Assembly (NCBI GenBank): GCA_013178375.1 | Contig: JABLXQ010000038.1 | Coordinates: 1-64,000, forward strand | Source of the DNA: Gammaproteobacteria bacterium | Lineage (GTDB): Bacteria; Pseudomonadota; Gammaproteobacteria; Pseudomonadales; Ketobacteraceae | Length of the DNA: 64,000 nt | Direction: 5' to 3' | Shown: positions 25,058-35,135 of the stretch, piece after piece | How positions within the stretch are numbered: the stretch's first letter is position 1 | How the letters are laid out: each line of letters opens with the position of its first letter | Translations under genes and position numbers: made by a program | Notes under the pieces: model-generated | The model's database searches: none | What the model saw: only the letters and a program-made list of their open reading frames with translations | What the model was told of the DNA's origin: nothing

Positions 25058-25753
25058 ATGACCGTTTCCAGTGTTGATACCAACAGCGTCCTGAAAGACC
25101 TGGCGATCAAATCGAAGCAGGAAGATACCGGCTCTGGCACCAGCAAGAGCACAGCTGCTTCCGACAAGAACATGTTCATGACGCTGCTGCTGGCGCAGAT
25201 CAAGAATCAGGATCCGCTCAAGCCCCAGGAGCAGACTGATTTCGTCGCCCAGCTGGCGCAGTTCAGTACGCTGGAAGGCGTGCAGAACCTGAATACCTCG
25301 GTGCAGGACATCGGTTCCATGTATCGCTCGTCGCAGGCATTGCAGGCGACTGCGCTGGTGGGGCGCGAAGTGCTGGCCATCGGCAACAAGGCTTATCTGG
25401 AAGCCGGTGGCAAAATCAGCGGCATGATTGATGAAGGCCAGGCATCCGGCGACATTGTGATGACCGTCAAGGCTGCCAATGGTGCGGTAGTCGCGACCCG
25501 CGAGCTTGGCAGTGTGGGTGACGCCGCCACGCCATTCGAGTGGGATGGCAAGGACAACAACGGCAATAGTTTGCCGGCCGGCAGTTACAGCATTGCCATC
25601 GAGGGCAATTCCGGCGGCAACAACAAGGCCATGATCACCAGTGTATTCAATCGGGTGAACAGTGTAAGTATCGTGGATAACCAGGGCAGCATGGTCCTGA
25701 ATCTGAACGGTATCGGCCAGATTGCCTCGACCGATATCCAAGAAGTACGTTAA
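25058..25753 (+). CDS. flgD: Hook cap/assembly protein FlgD
   Basis: A 231-residue hook-capping scaffold that guides FlgE polymerisation and is removed on hook completion. The conserved N-terminal core MFMTLLLAQIKNQDPLKPQEQTDFVAQLAQFS (about 40-71) and the tudor/Ig-like C-terminal half with FEWDGKDNNGN are diagnostic. Start ATG 25058 follows GGAG; the GTG at 25040 is less likely. Confidence 0.96.
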   Translation: MTVSSVDTNSVLKDLAIKSKQEDTGSGTSKSTAASDKNMFMTLLLAQIKNQDPLKPQEQTDFVAQLAQFSTLEGVQNLNTSVQDIGSMYRSSQALQATALVGREVLAIGNKAYLEAGGKISGMIDEGQASGDIVMTVKAANGAVVATRELGSVGDAATPFEWDGKDNNGNSLPAGSYSIAIEGNSGGNNKAMITSVFNRVNSVSIVDNQGSMVLNLNGIGQIASTDIQEVR

Positions 25754-25770
25754 TTCTGCAGGAGTAGAGT

Positions 25771-27075
25771 ATGAGTTTTAACATTGCGCTGAGCGGACTG
25801 AATGCGGCCCAGGCCCAACTGGACGTGACCAGCAATAATATTGCGAACGTGGAAACCACAGGCTTCAAGCAGTCGCGTACCATGTTCGGCGATATTTATG
25901 CGAATTCCACCTTCGGCAACAGCGATACCGCGATCGGCAATGGCGTGTTGCTGCAGGATGTGACCCAGTTGTTTGAACAGGGCAACCTGGACTTTACGTC
26001 CCAGGCGCTGGATCTGGCGATTAGCGGCGAAGGTTTTTTTGTCATGTCGCCGGACCAGATCAGCCAGGAGCGCATTTACAGCCGCGCCGGCGCGTTCGGT
26101 GTGGACAGCAATGGTTTCGTGGTGAATGCTGCAGGCCAGTTTTTGCAGGTGTTTCCGGTGAATGACAACGGTACAGTCACTGCGACTGCGCTGTCGTCCA
26201 CCACGCCGCTGCAGTTGCCGGATACCGCCGGTGCGCCGCAGTCCACCAATGAAGTTGAAATCGGTGTCAACCTGCCGGCTACTGCTACCGATCTGGCGGG
26301 TGTTGCATTCGATAATAGCCAGCCCAACAGCTACACCGCGTCGACTTCCATCACGCTGTATGACAGCTTGGGCGCTTCGCACATTGCCACGGCCTATTTC
26401 GCCAAGGACACCTCGGTTGGCGCGGGCACTAACAGCTGGCGCGTGCATCTGGGCATTACCGATGACACTGGCACCATTCAGCCGATTGCGCTGGATGATG
26501 GTGCTGGTGGCACCACGCCGTATGGCGTTCTGGAATTCAACCAGCAAGGTATTTTTACCGGCACTACCCCAACCGTCATCCGTACCGACCAGTTCGGTGG
26601 CTTGCTGACCAACGGCGCCGATCCCACCCAGCAGGTTACTTTCGATTTCAGTGGCAATACGCCAACCCAGTTTGCGTCGCCCTTTACCGTCAACACCTTG
26701 TCGCAGAATGGTTTCACCATCGGACGCCTGACCGGCCTGAACGTGAATGAACAGGGTGTGGTGCAGGCCACGTATTCCAACGGTCAAACCGAATCCGTGG
26801 GCAAGGTTGCACTGGCACGCTTTTCCAACCCGCAGGGTTTGCTGCAGATCGGCAACACCAGCTGGCGCGCATCGACTTCGTCTGGTGAACCGATTCCGGG
26901 TGAAGCCGGTACGTCCAGTTTTGGCCTGATTCAATCCGGCGCGCTGGAAACTTCGAATGTCGATCTGACCAAGGAGCTGGTAACGCTGATAACCGCGCAG
27001 CGGAATTTCCAGGCCAACGCCAAATCGATCGAGACATCCAACGCCATTACCCAGACCATCATTCAGATTCGCTGA
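25771..27075 (+). CDS. flgE: Flagellar hook protein FlgE
   Basis: The 434-residue hook subunit has the N-terminal D0 segment (LSGLNAAQAQLDVTSNNIAN), the GEGFFV block, a Ser/Thr-rich central region (D1/D2) and the C-terminal SNVDLTKELVTLITAQRNFQANAKSI helix. Length fits a short hook-type FlgE. AGGAG precedes ATG 25771. An intrinsic terminator follows, so flgBCDE forms one unit. Confidence 0.96.
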   Translation: MSFNIALSGLNAAQAQLDVTSNNIANVETTGFKQSRTMFGDIYANSTFGNSDTAIGNGVLLQDVTQLFEQGNLDFTSQALDLAISGEGFFVMSPDQISQERIYSRAGAFGVDSNGFVVNAAGQFLQVFPVNDNGTVTATALSSTTPLQLPDTAGAPQSTNEVEIGVNLPATATDLAGVAFDNSQPNSYTASTSITLYDSLGASHIATAYFAKDTSVGAGTNSWRVHLGITDDTGTIQPIALDDGAGGTTPYGVLEFNQQGIFTGTTPTVIRTDQFGGLLTNGADPTQQVTFDFSGNTPTQFASPFTVNTLSQNGFTIGRLTGLNVNEQGVVQATYSNGQTESVGKVALARFSNPQGLLQIGNTSWRASTSSGEPIPGEAGTSSFGLIQSGALETSNVDLTKELVTLITAQRNFQANAKSIETSNAITQTIIQIR

Positions 27076-27097
27076 GCCTTACTCCTCGTATTTTTTG

Positions 27098-27124
27098 AGC
27101 CCCGCTGTTGCGGGGCTTTTTTTT
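27098..27124 (+). terminator. Intrinsic terminator after flgE
   Basis: AGCCCCGC (27098-27105) pairs with GCGGGGCT (27110-27117) around TGTT, and eight T residues end the structure. The last T is also the first base of the flgF sigma-54 promoter. Confidence 0.95.
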
Positions 27125-27138
27125 GGCAAGTGATTTGC
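27124..27138 (+). promoter_or_regulatory. Sigma-54 promoter of the flgF operon
   Basis: TGGCAA-N5-TTGC has the GG/GC pair 12 bp apart and one mismatch from the RpoN consensus. It abuts the flgE terminator and lies 58 bp before flgF; it should drive flgFGHIJ and perhaps flgKL. Confidence 0.85.
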
Positions 27139-27195
27139 ACTTCATTGTACATAGGCGTTGAACGCTGAATTTTTGACAGGCAATACAGGTGCTCC

Positions 27196-27933
27196 ATGGA
27201 CAAACTTCTTTATATTTCGATGACGGGCGCAAAAGAAGCGCTGGATGCGCAGCGTCTGCGTGCCAACAATCTGGCGAATGCGTCCACCGATGGATTCAAG
27301 GCCGATCTGCATCAGTACCGTTCCATGTCGGTGTTTGGCGAGCACTATCCCACCCGCGCCTATGCCATGGGTGAACGGCCGGGCACCGACATGAGTGCAG
27401 GCCCGCTGATCGAAACCGGGCGTGAACTGGATGTTGCGGTGAAAGGCAATGGCTGGCTGGCGGTGCAGATGCCTGACGGAACAGAAGCGTACACCCGCGC
27501 CGGCGATCTGCAGCGTACGGTCAGTGGACTAGTGACAACAGGAACCGGTCTTCCCGTGATGGGCGACGGTGGCCCGGTGGTGCTGCCGGAATATGAAACC
27601 CTGGTGGTGGGTGTTGATGGCACGCTGTCGATCCGCGGATTGGGCGAGCAGCCATTGGCGATGACGCAGGTTGCGCGCCTGAAGCTGGTCAATGCAGAAC
27701 CGCGCCAGCTGGTGAAAGGGGAGGACGGTCTGTTTCGTACCCGGGATGGCGCGCCGCTGGAACCTGCTGCCGATGTGCAGGTGGAAAGCGGAATGCTGGA
27801 AGGTTCCAACGTCAATCCGGTCAGCGAATTGACGGCGGTAATCTCGCACGCGCGTCTGTTTGACATGAATGTTCGCATGATGAAAACAGCACAGGAAAAT
27901 GACGAAGCAGCGGCACGGATACTGCAAGGTTGA
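27196..27933 (+). CDS. flgF: Flagellar rod protein FlgF
   Basis: A 245-residue proximal rod subunit. The N-terminus (LDAQRLRANNLANASTDGFK), the GNGWLAV block, and the C-terminal SNVNPVSELTAVISHARLFDMNV helix are typical of the FlgF/FlgG group, and the shorter middle domain separates it from FlgG. It is the first gene after the sigma-54 promoter. The 94-bp gap to flgG shows no promoter. Confidence 0.96.
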   Translation: MDKLLYISMTGAKEALDAQRLRANNLANASTDGFKADLHQYRSMSVFGEHYPTRAYAMGERPGTDMSAGPLIETGRELDVAVKGNGWLAVQMPDGTEAYTRAGDLQRTVSGLVTTGTGLPVMGDGGPVVLPEYETLVVGVDGTLSIRGLGEQPLAMTQVARLKLVNAEPRQLVKGEDGLFRTRDGAPLEPAADVQVESGMLEGSNVNPVSELTAVISHARLFDMNVRMMKTAQENDEAAARILQG

Positions 27934-28027
27934 CAGCAGTGTCGAAAAAACGCCGCGCCTGATGCCATAGCGGCAAAATTTTTCCCGATCCGGACACGAA
28001 TTGCCGGACGAAGAACTGGAGTACTGT

Positions 28028-28813
28028 ATGCACTCATCTCTCTGGGTAAGCAAAACCGGATTAAGCGCGCAGGACACGCGCATGAAAACCATCTCGAACA
28101 ACCTGGCCAACGTGAGTACCACAGGTTTCAAGCGCGACCGCGCCGTGTTCGAAGATCTGCTGTATCAAATCAATCGTCAGCCGGGTGGTCAGTCGTCAGA
28201 GGACACCGAAGTGCCGTCCGGCCTGCAACTGGGTACCGGTGTGCGCATGGTGGCCACGCAGAAGCAGTTCACCATGGGCAATATCGAAGTCACAGACCAG
28301 GGCCTTGATGTCGCCATCAACGGCCGCGGCTTCTTCCAGATCCTGATGCCCGATGGCTCCGTCAACTATACCCGCGATGGCCAGTTCCAGATCGACTCTG
28401 AAGGCAACATCGTCAATTCGAATGGTTTCCCCCTGGAGCCATCGATCACTGTGCCGGAAGGCGTGCAGAGCGTGACCATTGGCACCGATGGCGTGGTCAG
28501 CGTGGTGGACGCAGCGACCGGTGACGCCACCGAGATCGGCAATATCCAGCTGGCGGATTTCATCAATCCAGCCGGCCTTGAAGCGCTTGGTGGCAACCTG
28601 TTCCGCGAAACAGTTGCATCCGGTACGCCCACCGAGGGCAACCCGTCAGAAAACGGATTGGGCCCGGTCATTCAGGGCGCGCTGGAAAGTTCCAACGTCA
28701 ATGTGGTGGAGGAGCTGGTGAACATGATCGAAACCCAGCGGGCCTATGAAATGAATTCCAAGGTCATTTCCACGGTAGACCAGATGCTGCAATTCGTAAC
28801 GCAGCAGTTGTAA
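28028..28813 (+). CDS. flgG: Flagellar distal rod protein FlgG
   Basis: A 261-residue protein that forms the distal drive-shaft rod. LSAQDTRMKTISNNLANVSTTGFKRDR, the NGRGFFQILMPDG block and the ending SNVNVVEELVNMIETQRAYEMNSKVIS identify it. ATG 28028 has GGAG eight bases upstream; the earlier TTG (28001) is rejected. flgH follows 13 bp later. Confidence 0.97.
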   Translation: MHSSLWVSKTGLSAQDTRMKTISNNLANVSTTGFKRDRAVFEDLLYQINRQPGGQSSEDTEVPSGLQLGTGVRMVATQKQFTMGNIEVTDQGLDVAINGRGFFQILMPDGSVNYTRDGQFQIDSEGNIVNSNGFPLEPSITVPEGVQSVTIGTDGVVSVVDAATGDATEIGNIQLADFINPAGLEALGGNLFRETVASGTPTEGNPSENGLGPVIQGALESSNVNVVEELVNMIETQRAYEMNSKVISTVDQMLQFVTQQL

Positions 28814-28826
28814 GAGGTATGCAGCA

Positions 28827-29525
28827 ATGAAATGTTCCCTGTTCTTTCTGTTGTCAGTTGTGCTGGTGCTGAGTGGGTGCTCCACCCCGGGCAAGCCAAC
28901 GCCTGGAGACCCGCGCTATTCGCCGGTAATGCCGGTGTCACCCGCGCCGTCGTCAAAGGCGGTGGGTTCGATTTATGCCAGCGGTGCCGGCATCAGTCTG
29001 TGGGAAGACAAGCGCGCCCGTCGTATTGGCGACATCATCACTGTTTATCTGGATGAAAAAACCATTTCTTCCAAGAGCAACAAGACCGATATCAAGAAGG
29101 AAGACAAGCTGGATATGAGTGTGAACAGCTTGATGGGGGTTGAGCCAAGTTTTCACCTGCCTGGAATTTCCGACAAGCGCTTCACGTTGAGCAGTGATAC
29201 TGAAAACAATCGTGATTTTACCGGTGATGCCGGTTCTGACCAGAGCAATCGTCTGCTGGGTCAGATCTCGGTGACGGTGGCGGACGTGCTGGCGAATGGT
29301 GTGATGGTGGTGCGTGGTGAAAAATGGATGACCTTGTCGCAGGGTGACGAATTCATCCGTCTGGAAGGCTTGCTGCGCCCATCGGATATTTCACCGGATA
29401 ACACAGTAGAGTCCAGCCGCATGGCTGATGCACGGATTACCTACAGTGCCACCGGAGCACTGGCGGACGCCCAGGAACAGGGTTGGGTGTCGCGCGTTTT
29501 CACCAGCCCCTGGTGGCCGTTCTGA
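28827..29525 (+). CDS. flgH: Flagellar L-ring lipoprotein FlgH
   Basis: A 232-residue outer-membrane lipoprotein (lipobox LSGC, Cys18) that forms the L-ring bushing. Conserved blocks: the RRIGDIITVYLDEKT segment, the SNRLLGQISVTVADVLANGVMVVRGEKW region and the RPSDISPDNTV motif. It is in the flgF-flgJ unit, 15 bp before flgI. Confidence 0.97.
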   Translation: MKCSLFFLLSVVLVLSGCSTPGKPTPGDPRYSPVMPVSPAPSSKAVGSIYASGAGISLWEDKRARRIGDIITVYLDEKTISSKSNKTDIKKEDKLDMSVNSLMGVEPSFHLPGISDKRFTLSSDTENNRDFTGDAGSDQSNRLLGQISVTVADVLANGVMVVRGEKWMTLSQGDEFIRLEGLLRPSDISPDNTVESSRMADARITYSATGALADAQEQGWVSRVFTSPWWPF

Positions 29526-29540
29526 TTTGAGGTTGTGCAT

Positions 29541-30647
29541 ATGAAACATTTGGCAAGTACTGCGTTAATGCTGGTGGCAATGCTGGTGGCCCCGGTCGTG
29601 CTGGCAGACCGCCTGAAGGATATTTCGGATGTGCAGGGTGTGCGCACTAACCAGCTGATTGGCTACGGACTGGTCGTGGGCCTGGATGGCACGGGCGACA
29701 AGACCAGCCAGACTCCGTTCACTGCCCAGACTTTCCGTAACATGATGGAACAGTTCGGCATCAGCGTACCGGAAAACCTGACACCCAAATTGAAGAACGT
29801 GGCGGCTGTGTCGATTCACTCGGAATTGCCGCCGTTCGCCAAGCCGGGCCAGCGTATTGATATTACGGTTTCGTCGATCGGCAATGCTTCCAGCCTGCGT
29901 GGCGGCACGCTGCTGATGACGCCGCTGCGTGGCGCGGATGGTCGCGTCTATGCGGTGGCACAGGGTGATCTGGTGGTAGGCGGTTTTGGCGCGCAGGGCA
30001 GTGATGGTTCCAAGATTACGGTGAACGTCCCCAGCGTGGGCCGGATTCCCAATGGTGCCAGCGTTGAAGTGGCCGCGCCCAATCCGTTCATGGAAGGCGA
30101 TATCATGACGTTCAATCTGCACAACCCGGATTTCACCACCGCCAAGCGCGTGCGCGATGAAATCAATCGCCTGCTGGGCCCGGGTGTTGCGCGTTCCATG
30201 GATGCCACATCGATTACGGTCACCGCCCCGCGCGATCCATCCCAGCGCGTCACCTACCTGTCGGTGCTGGAAAACCTGCAGATAGAACCGGCTGAAGCGG
30301 CGGCCAAGGTGATCATCAATTCCCGTACCGGCACCATCGTGGTTGGCAACAATGTGAGGGTGTCGCCGGCTGCGGTTACGCACGGCAATCTGACCGTCAC
30401 CATTTCCGAGAGCGTTGAAGTTTCGCAACCGAATGCATTTGCCGGTGGCAGAACAGCGGTGACACCCGACAGCAACGTGGATATCACCCAGGAAAAAAGC
30501 CACATGTTCAAGGTGGGCAACAGCGTCACCCTGGATGATATCGTGAGCGCAGTCAATCGTGTCGGCATGGCGCCGGGCGATCTGATGGCAATTCTGGAAG
30601 CGCTCAAGCAAGCCGGCGCATTGCGTGCCGAACTGATCGTGATCTGA
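29541..30647 (+). CDS. flgI: Flagellar P-ring protein FlgI
   Basis: A 368-residue periplasmic protein with a cleavable signal peptide (about 1-22, VLA-D) that forms the P-ring in the peptidoglycan layer. The N-terminal [25 protein letters not shown] and the C-terminal [17 protein letters not shown], then [11 protein letters not shown] segments are diagnostic. The ATG at 29541 follows GAGG; the GTG six bases earlier is possible but less likely. Confidence 0.97.
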   Translation: MKHLASTALMLVAMLVAPVVLADRLKDISDVQGVRTNQLIGYGLVVGLDGTGDKTSQTPFTAQTFRNMMEQFGISVPENLTPKLKNVAAVSIHSELPPFAKPGQRIDITVSSIGNASSLRGGTLLMTPLRGADGRVYAVAQGDLVVGGFGAQGSDGSKITVNVPSVGRIPNGASVEVAAPNPFMEGDIMTFNLHNPDFTTAKRVRDEINRLLGPGVARSMDATSITVTAPRDPSQRVTYLSVLENLQIEPAEAAAKVIINSRTGTIVVGNNVRVSPAAVTHGNLTVTISESVEVSQPNAFAGGRTAVTPDSNVDITQEKSHMFKVGNSVTLDDIVSAVNRVGMAPGDLMAILEALKQAGALRAELIVI

Positions 30648-30651
30648 CGCC

Positions 30652-31758
30652 ATGAATTCCACCAAACTGCCGGATCAGGCCCCTGCGTATCTGGATTTTT
30701 CCGGATTCGAAAAGCTGAAACGGCAGTCCCGCGACGACAAGCAGGCGGCCCTCCAGTCCACCGCCAAACAGCTGGAGAGCGTGTTTCTCAACATGATGTT
30801 GAAGAGCATGCGCGATGCCAATTCGATTTTCTCCGAAGGCAACGAGCTGACTGGCCGTGACGGCGAGTTCTACCAGAACATGTATGACCAGCAGCTGGGC
30901 ATGAACCTGGCCAATGGTCGTGGCATCGGCCTGGCGGAAATGATCGTCAAACAGATGACGCGACTGGAATCGGGTAAGGATGTCGGCAAGGGTGAGACTG
31001 TTGCGGATGCCAGCCGTCCCGATGGTTTTGCGCTGCCTGACTATCGGCAGCCGGCGCTGTCTCAGCGACAACCGGCAGATAACAGCCGTGCGCTGCGGGA
31101 AGCAGACTTGCTGCGCGAAATCGGCCAGATGCAGTTGGATTCTGCCACTGCCTCTCCTGAAGCCGTACTGTTCGCACCGCAGAACCAGCTGACGGAAATT
31201 CTGCCGGTGGCAGAAGCCATGCCGGAGGCGGATCTGTATCTGAATACACCCGCACAGCAGGAAACCTGGACAACACCGGAAGAATTCGTCGCCCGTATCC
31301 TGCCCCACGCCGAGCGTGCAGCGCGGGAACTGAACGTGGATCCACAGGCCATTGTTGCGCAGGCTGTGCTGGAAACCGGCTGGGGTCAGCGTCAAATAAA
31401 GGACGCTCAGGGCAACAACAGTTTCAATCTGTTTGGTATCAAGGCCGGCGGCTCCTGGGATGGCGACGTGGCACGCAAGCGCACACTGGAATACCGGAAC
31501 GGAATTGCCGCCCCCGAGTACGCTTCTTTCCGCTCTTACAGCTCGTTGCGTGAAGCATTTGAAGATTACGTGAAATTTTTGAAGGACGGCAGCCGCTACG
31601 ACGGCGTGATTGAACAGAAAAAAGAGGCAAAACAGTGGGGATTCGCGTTGCAGAAGGCAGGATATGCAACCGACCCGAAGTATGGCAACAAAATTGCAAG
31701 CATCCTGGAAAGCGACATTTTGCAGTCGACTTTCAACCCTGGTTACAAGTCACTTTAA
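30652..31758 (+). CDS. flgJ: Rod-capping and peptidoglycan hydrolase FlgJ
   Basis: A 368-residue two-domain protein. The N-terminal rod-binding domain (about 30-105, AKQLESVFLNMMLKSMRD) caps the growing rod. After a long Gln/Pro-rich linker (about 110-205), the C-terminal glucosaminidase domain has the catalytic Glu241 in AQAVLETGWGQ, and later FNLFGIKAG and FRSYSSLREAFEDYVKFL. The hydrolase opens the peptidoglycan for the rod. Gap to flgI is 4 bp. Confidence 0.96.
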   Translation: MNSTKLPDQAPAYLDFSGFEKLKRQSRDDKQAALQSTAKQLESVFLNMMLKSMRDANSIFSEGNELTGRDGEFYQNMYDQQLGMNLANGRGIGLAEMIVKQMTRLESGKDVGKGETVADASRPDGFALPDYRQPALSQRQPADNSRALREADLLREIGQMQLDSATASPEAVLFAPQNQLTEILPVAEAMPEADLYLNTPAQQETWTTPEEFVARILPHAERAARELNVDPQAIVAQAVLETGWGQRQIKDAQGNNSFNLFGIKAGGSWDGDVARKRTLEYRNGIAAPEYASFRSYSSLREAFEDYVKFLKDGSRYDGVIEQKKEAKQWGFALQKAGYATDPKYGNKIASILESDILQSTFNPGYKSL

Positions 31759-31774
31759 CGTTCGGTAATTAACA

Positions 31775-33754
31775 ATGGCAGATTTGGCAGGCATAGCATT
31801 ATCGGGATTGAGGGCGAGTCAGACCTCTCTTTCCACTGTCAGTCATAACATCGTCAATGTTGATACTGCAGGCTACAGCCGGCAGCGTACCGAGCTGGCC
31901 ACACGCATTCCATTGCAATACGGAAGCGGCTTTATCGGGCAGGGTGTTGATGTCGACGGTATTACCCGCATCAGCAACCAGTTCGTCACCGATCAGCTGC
32001 GTCGCGATACCCAGAATTTCAATTCCTATAATTCCTATTATGAATATGCAGTGCGCATGGACTCGTTGCTGGGTGATGAATCCACCGCCATTACACCAAC
32101 ACTGCAATCCTTTTTTGACGGTCTGGAGGAATTGGCAAATGATCCATCTTCCATTGCCGCACGTCAGGTTTTGCTGAGCGAAGGGCAGGCACTGGTCAAC
32201 CGCTTCAATACGGTGTACGACCAGGTGTACCAGCAGAATGAAACGCTGAATACCGAAATGGCGACCATTGCGTCGCAGGTCACCCAGCTGGCAAAAAGCA
32301 TCGCCAATCTTAACGACTCCATTCGGACCGTTGCATCCAACAATGTCGGCCAGTTGCCCAATGATTTGCTGGACCAGCGCGATGAAGCCATTCGCCAGCT
32401 GTCGGAACTGGTGGGCGTTCAGGTGGTTCAGGATGGCAATCTGACCGTCAACGTTTTCATCGGCAGCGGTCAACCACTGGTGCTGGGTGGCGATTCCTAC
32501 ACTCTTTCCACCGATACCGGCAATTCCGGCATCAGCCGCAACAATGTGATCCTGACGGCAGGCAACAATAGCCAGGATATCACCGCGCAATTGTCCGGTG
32601 GTCGCATGGGTGGTCTGCTGCAGGTGCGGGAAGAACTGATTGATCCCATCTTCAATGAACTGGGACGCATGGCGACCGTGCTGGCTGATACCTTCAATGA
32701 CCAGCATCAGTTGGGCATGGATCTGAACAACCAGATCGGCGGCCTGTTCTTTGGTGATATCAATTCCCCCGTTGCGGAAGCGCAGCGTGTTTCAGCCAGC
32801 CTGGACAATGCCGGTGCTGCTTCGCTGTCGGTGACCATCAGTGATGTAAGCGCACTCACCGCAGACAATTACGAGCTGCGCTTCGATGGTGCCAACTATT
32901 CGCTGATCAATGCGTCCAGCGACACCACCATCGCCACTTTCGCCGATCCTGGCGCGGGCGGTACCGTGGTGTTGGCATCGGAAGGTTTTACCCTGAATTT
33001 CGCCGGGGGCGCTTCCGTCGCCGGCGATTCGTTCATGATTACCCCCACCCGCATGGGCGCGGCGGAAATCAGTCTCGAAATCGACAACGTGAAGCAGGTG
33101 GCGGCGGCAATGCCGGTGCGCACCCAGTTGCCGCAATCTAACACCGGTGCCGGTTTTGTGGAAAATGTAGTGGTCAGCGACACCACTGCGGCTGACTTTG
33201 CTACGCCTTATACACTGACACCGCCTTACACCGTGGTATTTACCAGCGCGACCACTTACGACGTCATCAACAGCACTACCAGTGCGGTTGTCGTCGGTGG
33301 CGTAGCGTTCACGCCGAATCAGTCGAATGGTTTGCTGCAGCAGGCCGGGTTGTATCCCGCGTCAGGTTACGACGTGGTTTACAACGGTGTGCCGGCACTG
33401 GGCGATCAGATCGTCATGCAATACAACAACGGTGGCGTGGGCGATAACCGCAACGCGCTGCTGCTGGGCAAGCTGAGTTCAACCAAAACCATCGACAATG
33501 GTGCAACCACCTATCAAAGCGCCTACGGGCAACTGGTCAGTGGCGTGGGCACCCGCACCCGCGACGCGGAGGTTGGACAGGAAGCATCTGAAAGCATCAT
33601 GCGCCAGAGCGAAGCGCAACGTGAATCCATCTCTGGTGTCAATCTTGACGAAGAGGCCGCAGATTTGATGCGCTTCCAGCAAGCCTATCAGGCATCAGCC
33701 CGTGTCATACAGGTTTCGTCCGAACTGTTTGACTCCATTCTGAATTCGTTGTGA
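31775..33754 (+). CDS. flgK: Hook-filament junction protein FlgK (HAP1)
   Basis: A 659-residue junction protein. The N-terminal axial motif (LSGLRASQTSLSTVSHNIVNVDTAGYSRQR) and C-terminal ISGVNLDEEAADLMRFQQAYQASARVI are textbook FlgK. The middle (about 340-560) is an expanded, Ser/Thr/Ala-rich surface domain, so the protein is longer than enterobacterial FlgK (about 547). It lies 16 bp after flgJ and 12 bp before flgL; FlgN is the chaperone. Confidence 0.97.
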   Translation: MADLAGIALSGLRASQTSLSTVSHNIVNVDTAGYSRQRTELATRIPLQYGSGFIGQGVDVDGITRISNQFVTDQLRRDTQNFNSYNSYYEYAVRMDSLLGDESTAITPTLQSFFDGLEELANDPSSIAARQVLLSEGQALVNRFNTVYDQVYQQNETLNTEMATIASQVTQLAKSIANLNDSIRTVASNNVGQLPNDLLDQRDEAIRQLSELVGVQVVQDGNLTVNVFIGSGQPLVLGGDSYTLSTDTGNSGISRNNVILTAGNNSQDITAQLSGGRMGGLLQVREELIDPIFNELGRMATVLADTFNDQHQLGMDLNNQIGGLFFGDINSPVAEAQRVSASLDNAGAASLSVTISDVSALTADNYELRFDGANYSLINASSDTTIATFADPGAGGTVVLASEGFTLNFAGGASVAGDSFMITPTRMGAAEISLEIDNVKQVAAAMPVRTQLPQSNTGAGFVENVVVSDTTAADFATPYTLTPPYTVVFTSATTYDVINSTTSAVVVGGVAFTPNQSNGLLQQAGLYPASGYDVVYNGVPALGDQIVMQYNNGGVGDNRNALLLGKLSSTKTIDNGATTYQSAYGQLVSGVGTRTRDAEVGQEASESIMRQSEAQRESISGVNLDEEAADLMRFQQAYQASARVIQVSSELFDSILNSL

Positions 33755-33766
33755 GGTTGATGTGCG

Positions 33767-34990
33767 ATGAGTTTTAGAGTCTCCACTTCACAAACATTTA
33801 CCCAGGGCACCAATGCAATCCTGGATAACCAATCCAAGGTCAGCCTGACCCAGTTGCAGCTGTCAAAAGGCACCCGCATCCTGAAGCCGTCCGATGATCC
33901 GATTGGATCGTCGGTGGCTCTGAATCTGCAGCGGCAGATCGACAATACCACCCAGTACATTGCCAATGGCCAGGCTGCACAAGCCCGTCTGGCGGTGGAA
34001 GATTCGGTGATGGATAACGTATCCAGCATTCTGGGCCGGGTTCGCGAGCTGGCCTTGCTGGGCGCGAATGGCACGCTGAATCACTCCGATCGCGAAGCCA
34101 TCAACATCGAGATCGAACAGCGCTACGACGAATTGCTGGGGCTGGCCAATACACAGCTTGCCTCGGGCGAGTACATGTTCTCCGGCTTTCAATCCAACGT
34201 GCAGCCGTTCAGCAAGAATGGTACTGGCAGCGTGGTTTATAACGGCGACCAGGGCGTGCAGATGATCAATGTCAACAGCACGGTTCAGGTGGAGAGCGGC
34301 AACAGTGGTGATGCGGTATTCATGAACATCCCCACTGGCAATGGTTCATTTGTCACCGGCGCTGATGACAACAACATGGGCACTGGCGTGATTGGTTCCG
34401 CCGTAATGGATGATCCAACTGCCTATGTCGGCGATATCTATAGCGTCGATTTTTCCCTGGATGGTGGCGGTAATCTTGTATACCAGATCACTGGCGCCAA
34501 TACCGGCCCGGTTTACGCAGCACCACTGCCAAGCTTCGATGAAGACGGCGTCGTCACGTTCAACGGCATCAGCTATACCATTTCCGGTCTGCCGGAACCG
34601 GGCGACAGTTTCAGCGTGGAGCCAAGCTACGCGCAGGACGTGTTTACATCGGTAAAACAGATTGTCGATGCCTTGAAAAAGTCCACGGATTCCGATGCGC
34701 TGCAGGCAACGTTTCGCAATGCGCTCAGCGTAGGTATGAAAAATCTGGACCAGGCAATCACCCATATGGACGAAGTGCGCGCCGGTGTCGGCAGCCGCCT
34801 GAATGTGATTGAAAGCGAAACCAATATCAACGAAAGCCTGCAGGTGGAAGCCAAATCTGCGCTGTCCCTGATTGTGGATCTTGACTATGCATCGGCAGTA
34901 ACGGAGCTGAACAAACAGACGCTTGCTTTACAGGCTGCCCAGCAAAGTTTTGTCAAGATCCAGGGCCTCTCACTGTTTGAGTTCATTTGA
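33767..34990 (+). CDS. flgL: Hook-filament junction protein FlgL (HAP3)
   Basis: A 407-residue flagellin-like junction protein. The N-terminal helix pattern (QLQLSKGTRILKPSDDPIGSS) and C-terminal coiled coil (VGSRLNVIESETNINESL through YASAVTELNKQTLALQAAQQSF) fit FlgL. The central domain carries acidic, Gly-rich turns. It closes the flgF-L run; the 145 bp before the first flagellin hold a weak sigma-28-like site. Confidence 0.96.
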   Translation: MSFRVSTSQTFTQGTNAILDNQSKVSLTQLQLSKGTRILKPSDDPIGSSVALNLQRQIDNTTQYIANGQAAQARLAVEDSVMDNVSSILGRVRELALLGANGTLNHSDREAINIEIEQRYDELLGLANTQLASGEYMFSGFQSNVQPFSKNGTGSVVYNGDQGVQMINVNSTVQVESGNSGDAVFMNIPTGNGSFVTGADDNNMGTGVIGSAVMDDPTAYVGDIYSVDFSLDGGGNLVYQITGANTGPVYAAPLPSFDEDGVVTFNGISYTISGLPEPGDSFSVEPSYAQDVFTSVKQIVDALKKSTDSDALQATFRNALSVGMKNLDQAITHMDEVRAGVGSRLNVIESETNINESLQVEAKSALSLIVDLDYASAVTELNKQTLALQAAQQSFVKIQGLSLFEFI

Positions 34991-35056
34991 TATGTGCAGA
35001 CTTAAGCGACGAAAACGTGACCAGTGGCGAGGAGGGTAGCTTGACACAAAACCCCA

Positions 35057-35083
35057 CAAAGCCCGTAAACGAATAACCGAATT
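35057..35083 (+). promoter_or_regulatory. Weak sigma-28-like promoter before flagellin 1
   Basis: CAAAGCCC, 11 nt, then ACCGAATT. Only AAAG of the -35 and CCGA of the -10 fit the FliA consensus, but spacing is exact and the position (53 bp upstream of the ATG) is right. Compare the perfect promoter of flagellin 2. Confidence 0.5.
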
Positions 35084-35135
35084 TATTTATTGAGTTCCCG
35101 TATAAAAAACGCGGGACGACGCTGGAGAAAACAAC

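Noticed and set aside
25750-26934. 394-codon minus-strand frame opposite flgE
   Set aside because: Shadow; flgE sits in a complete operon with a ribosome site and terminator.
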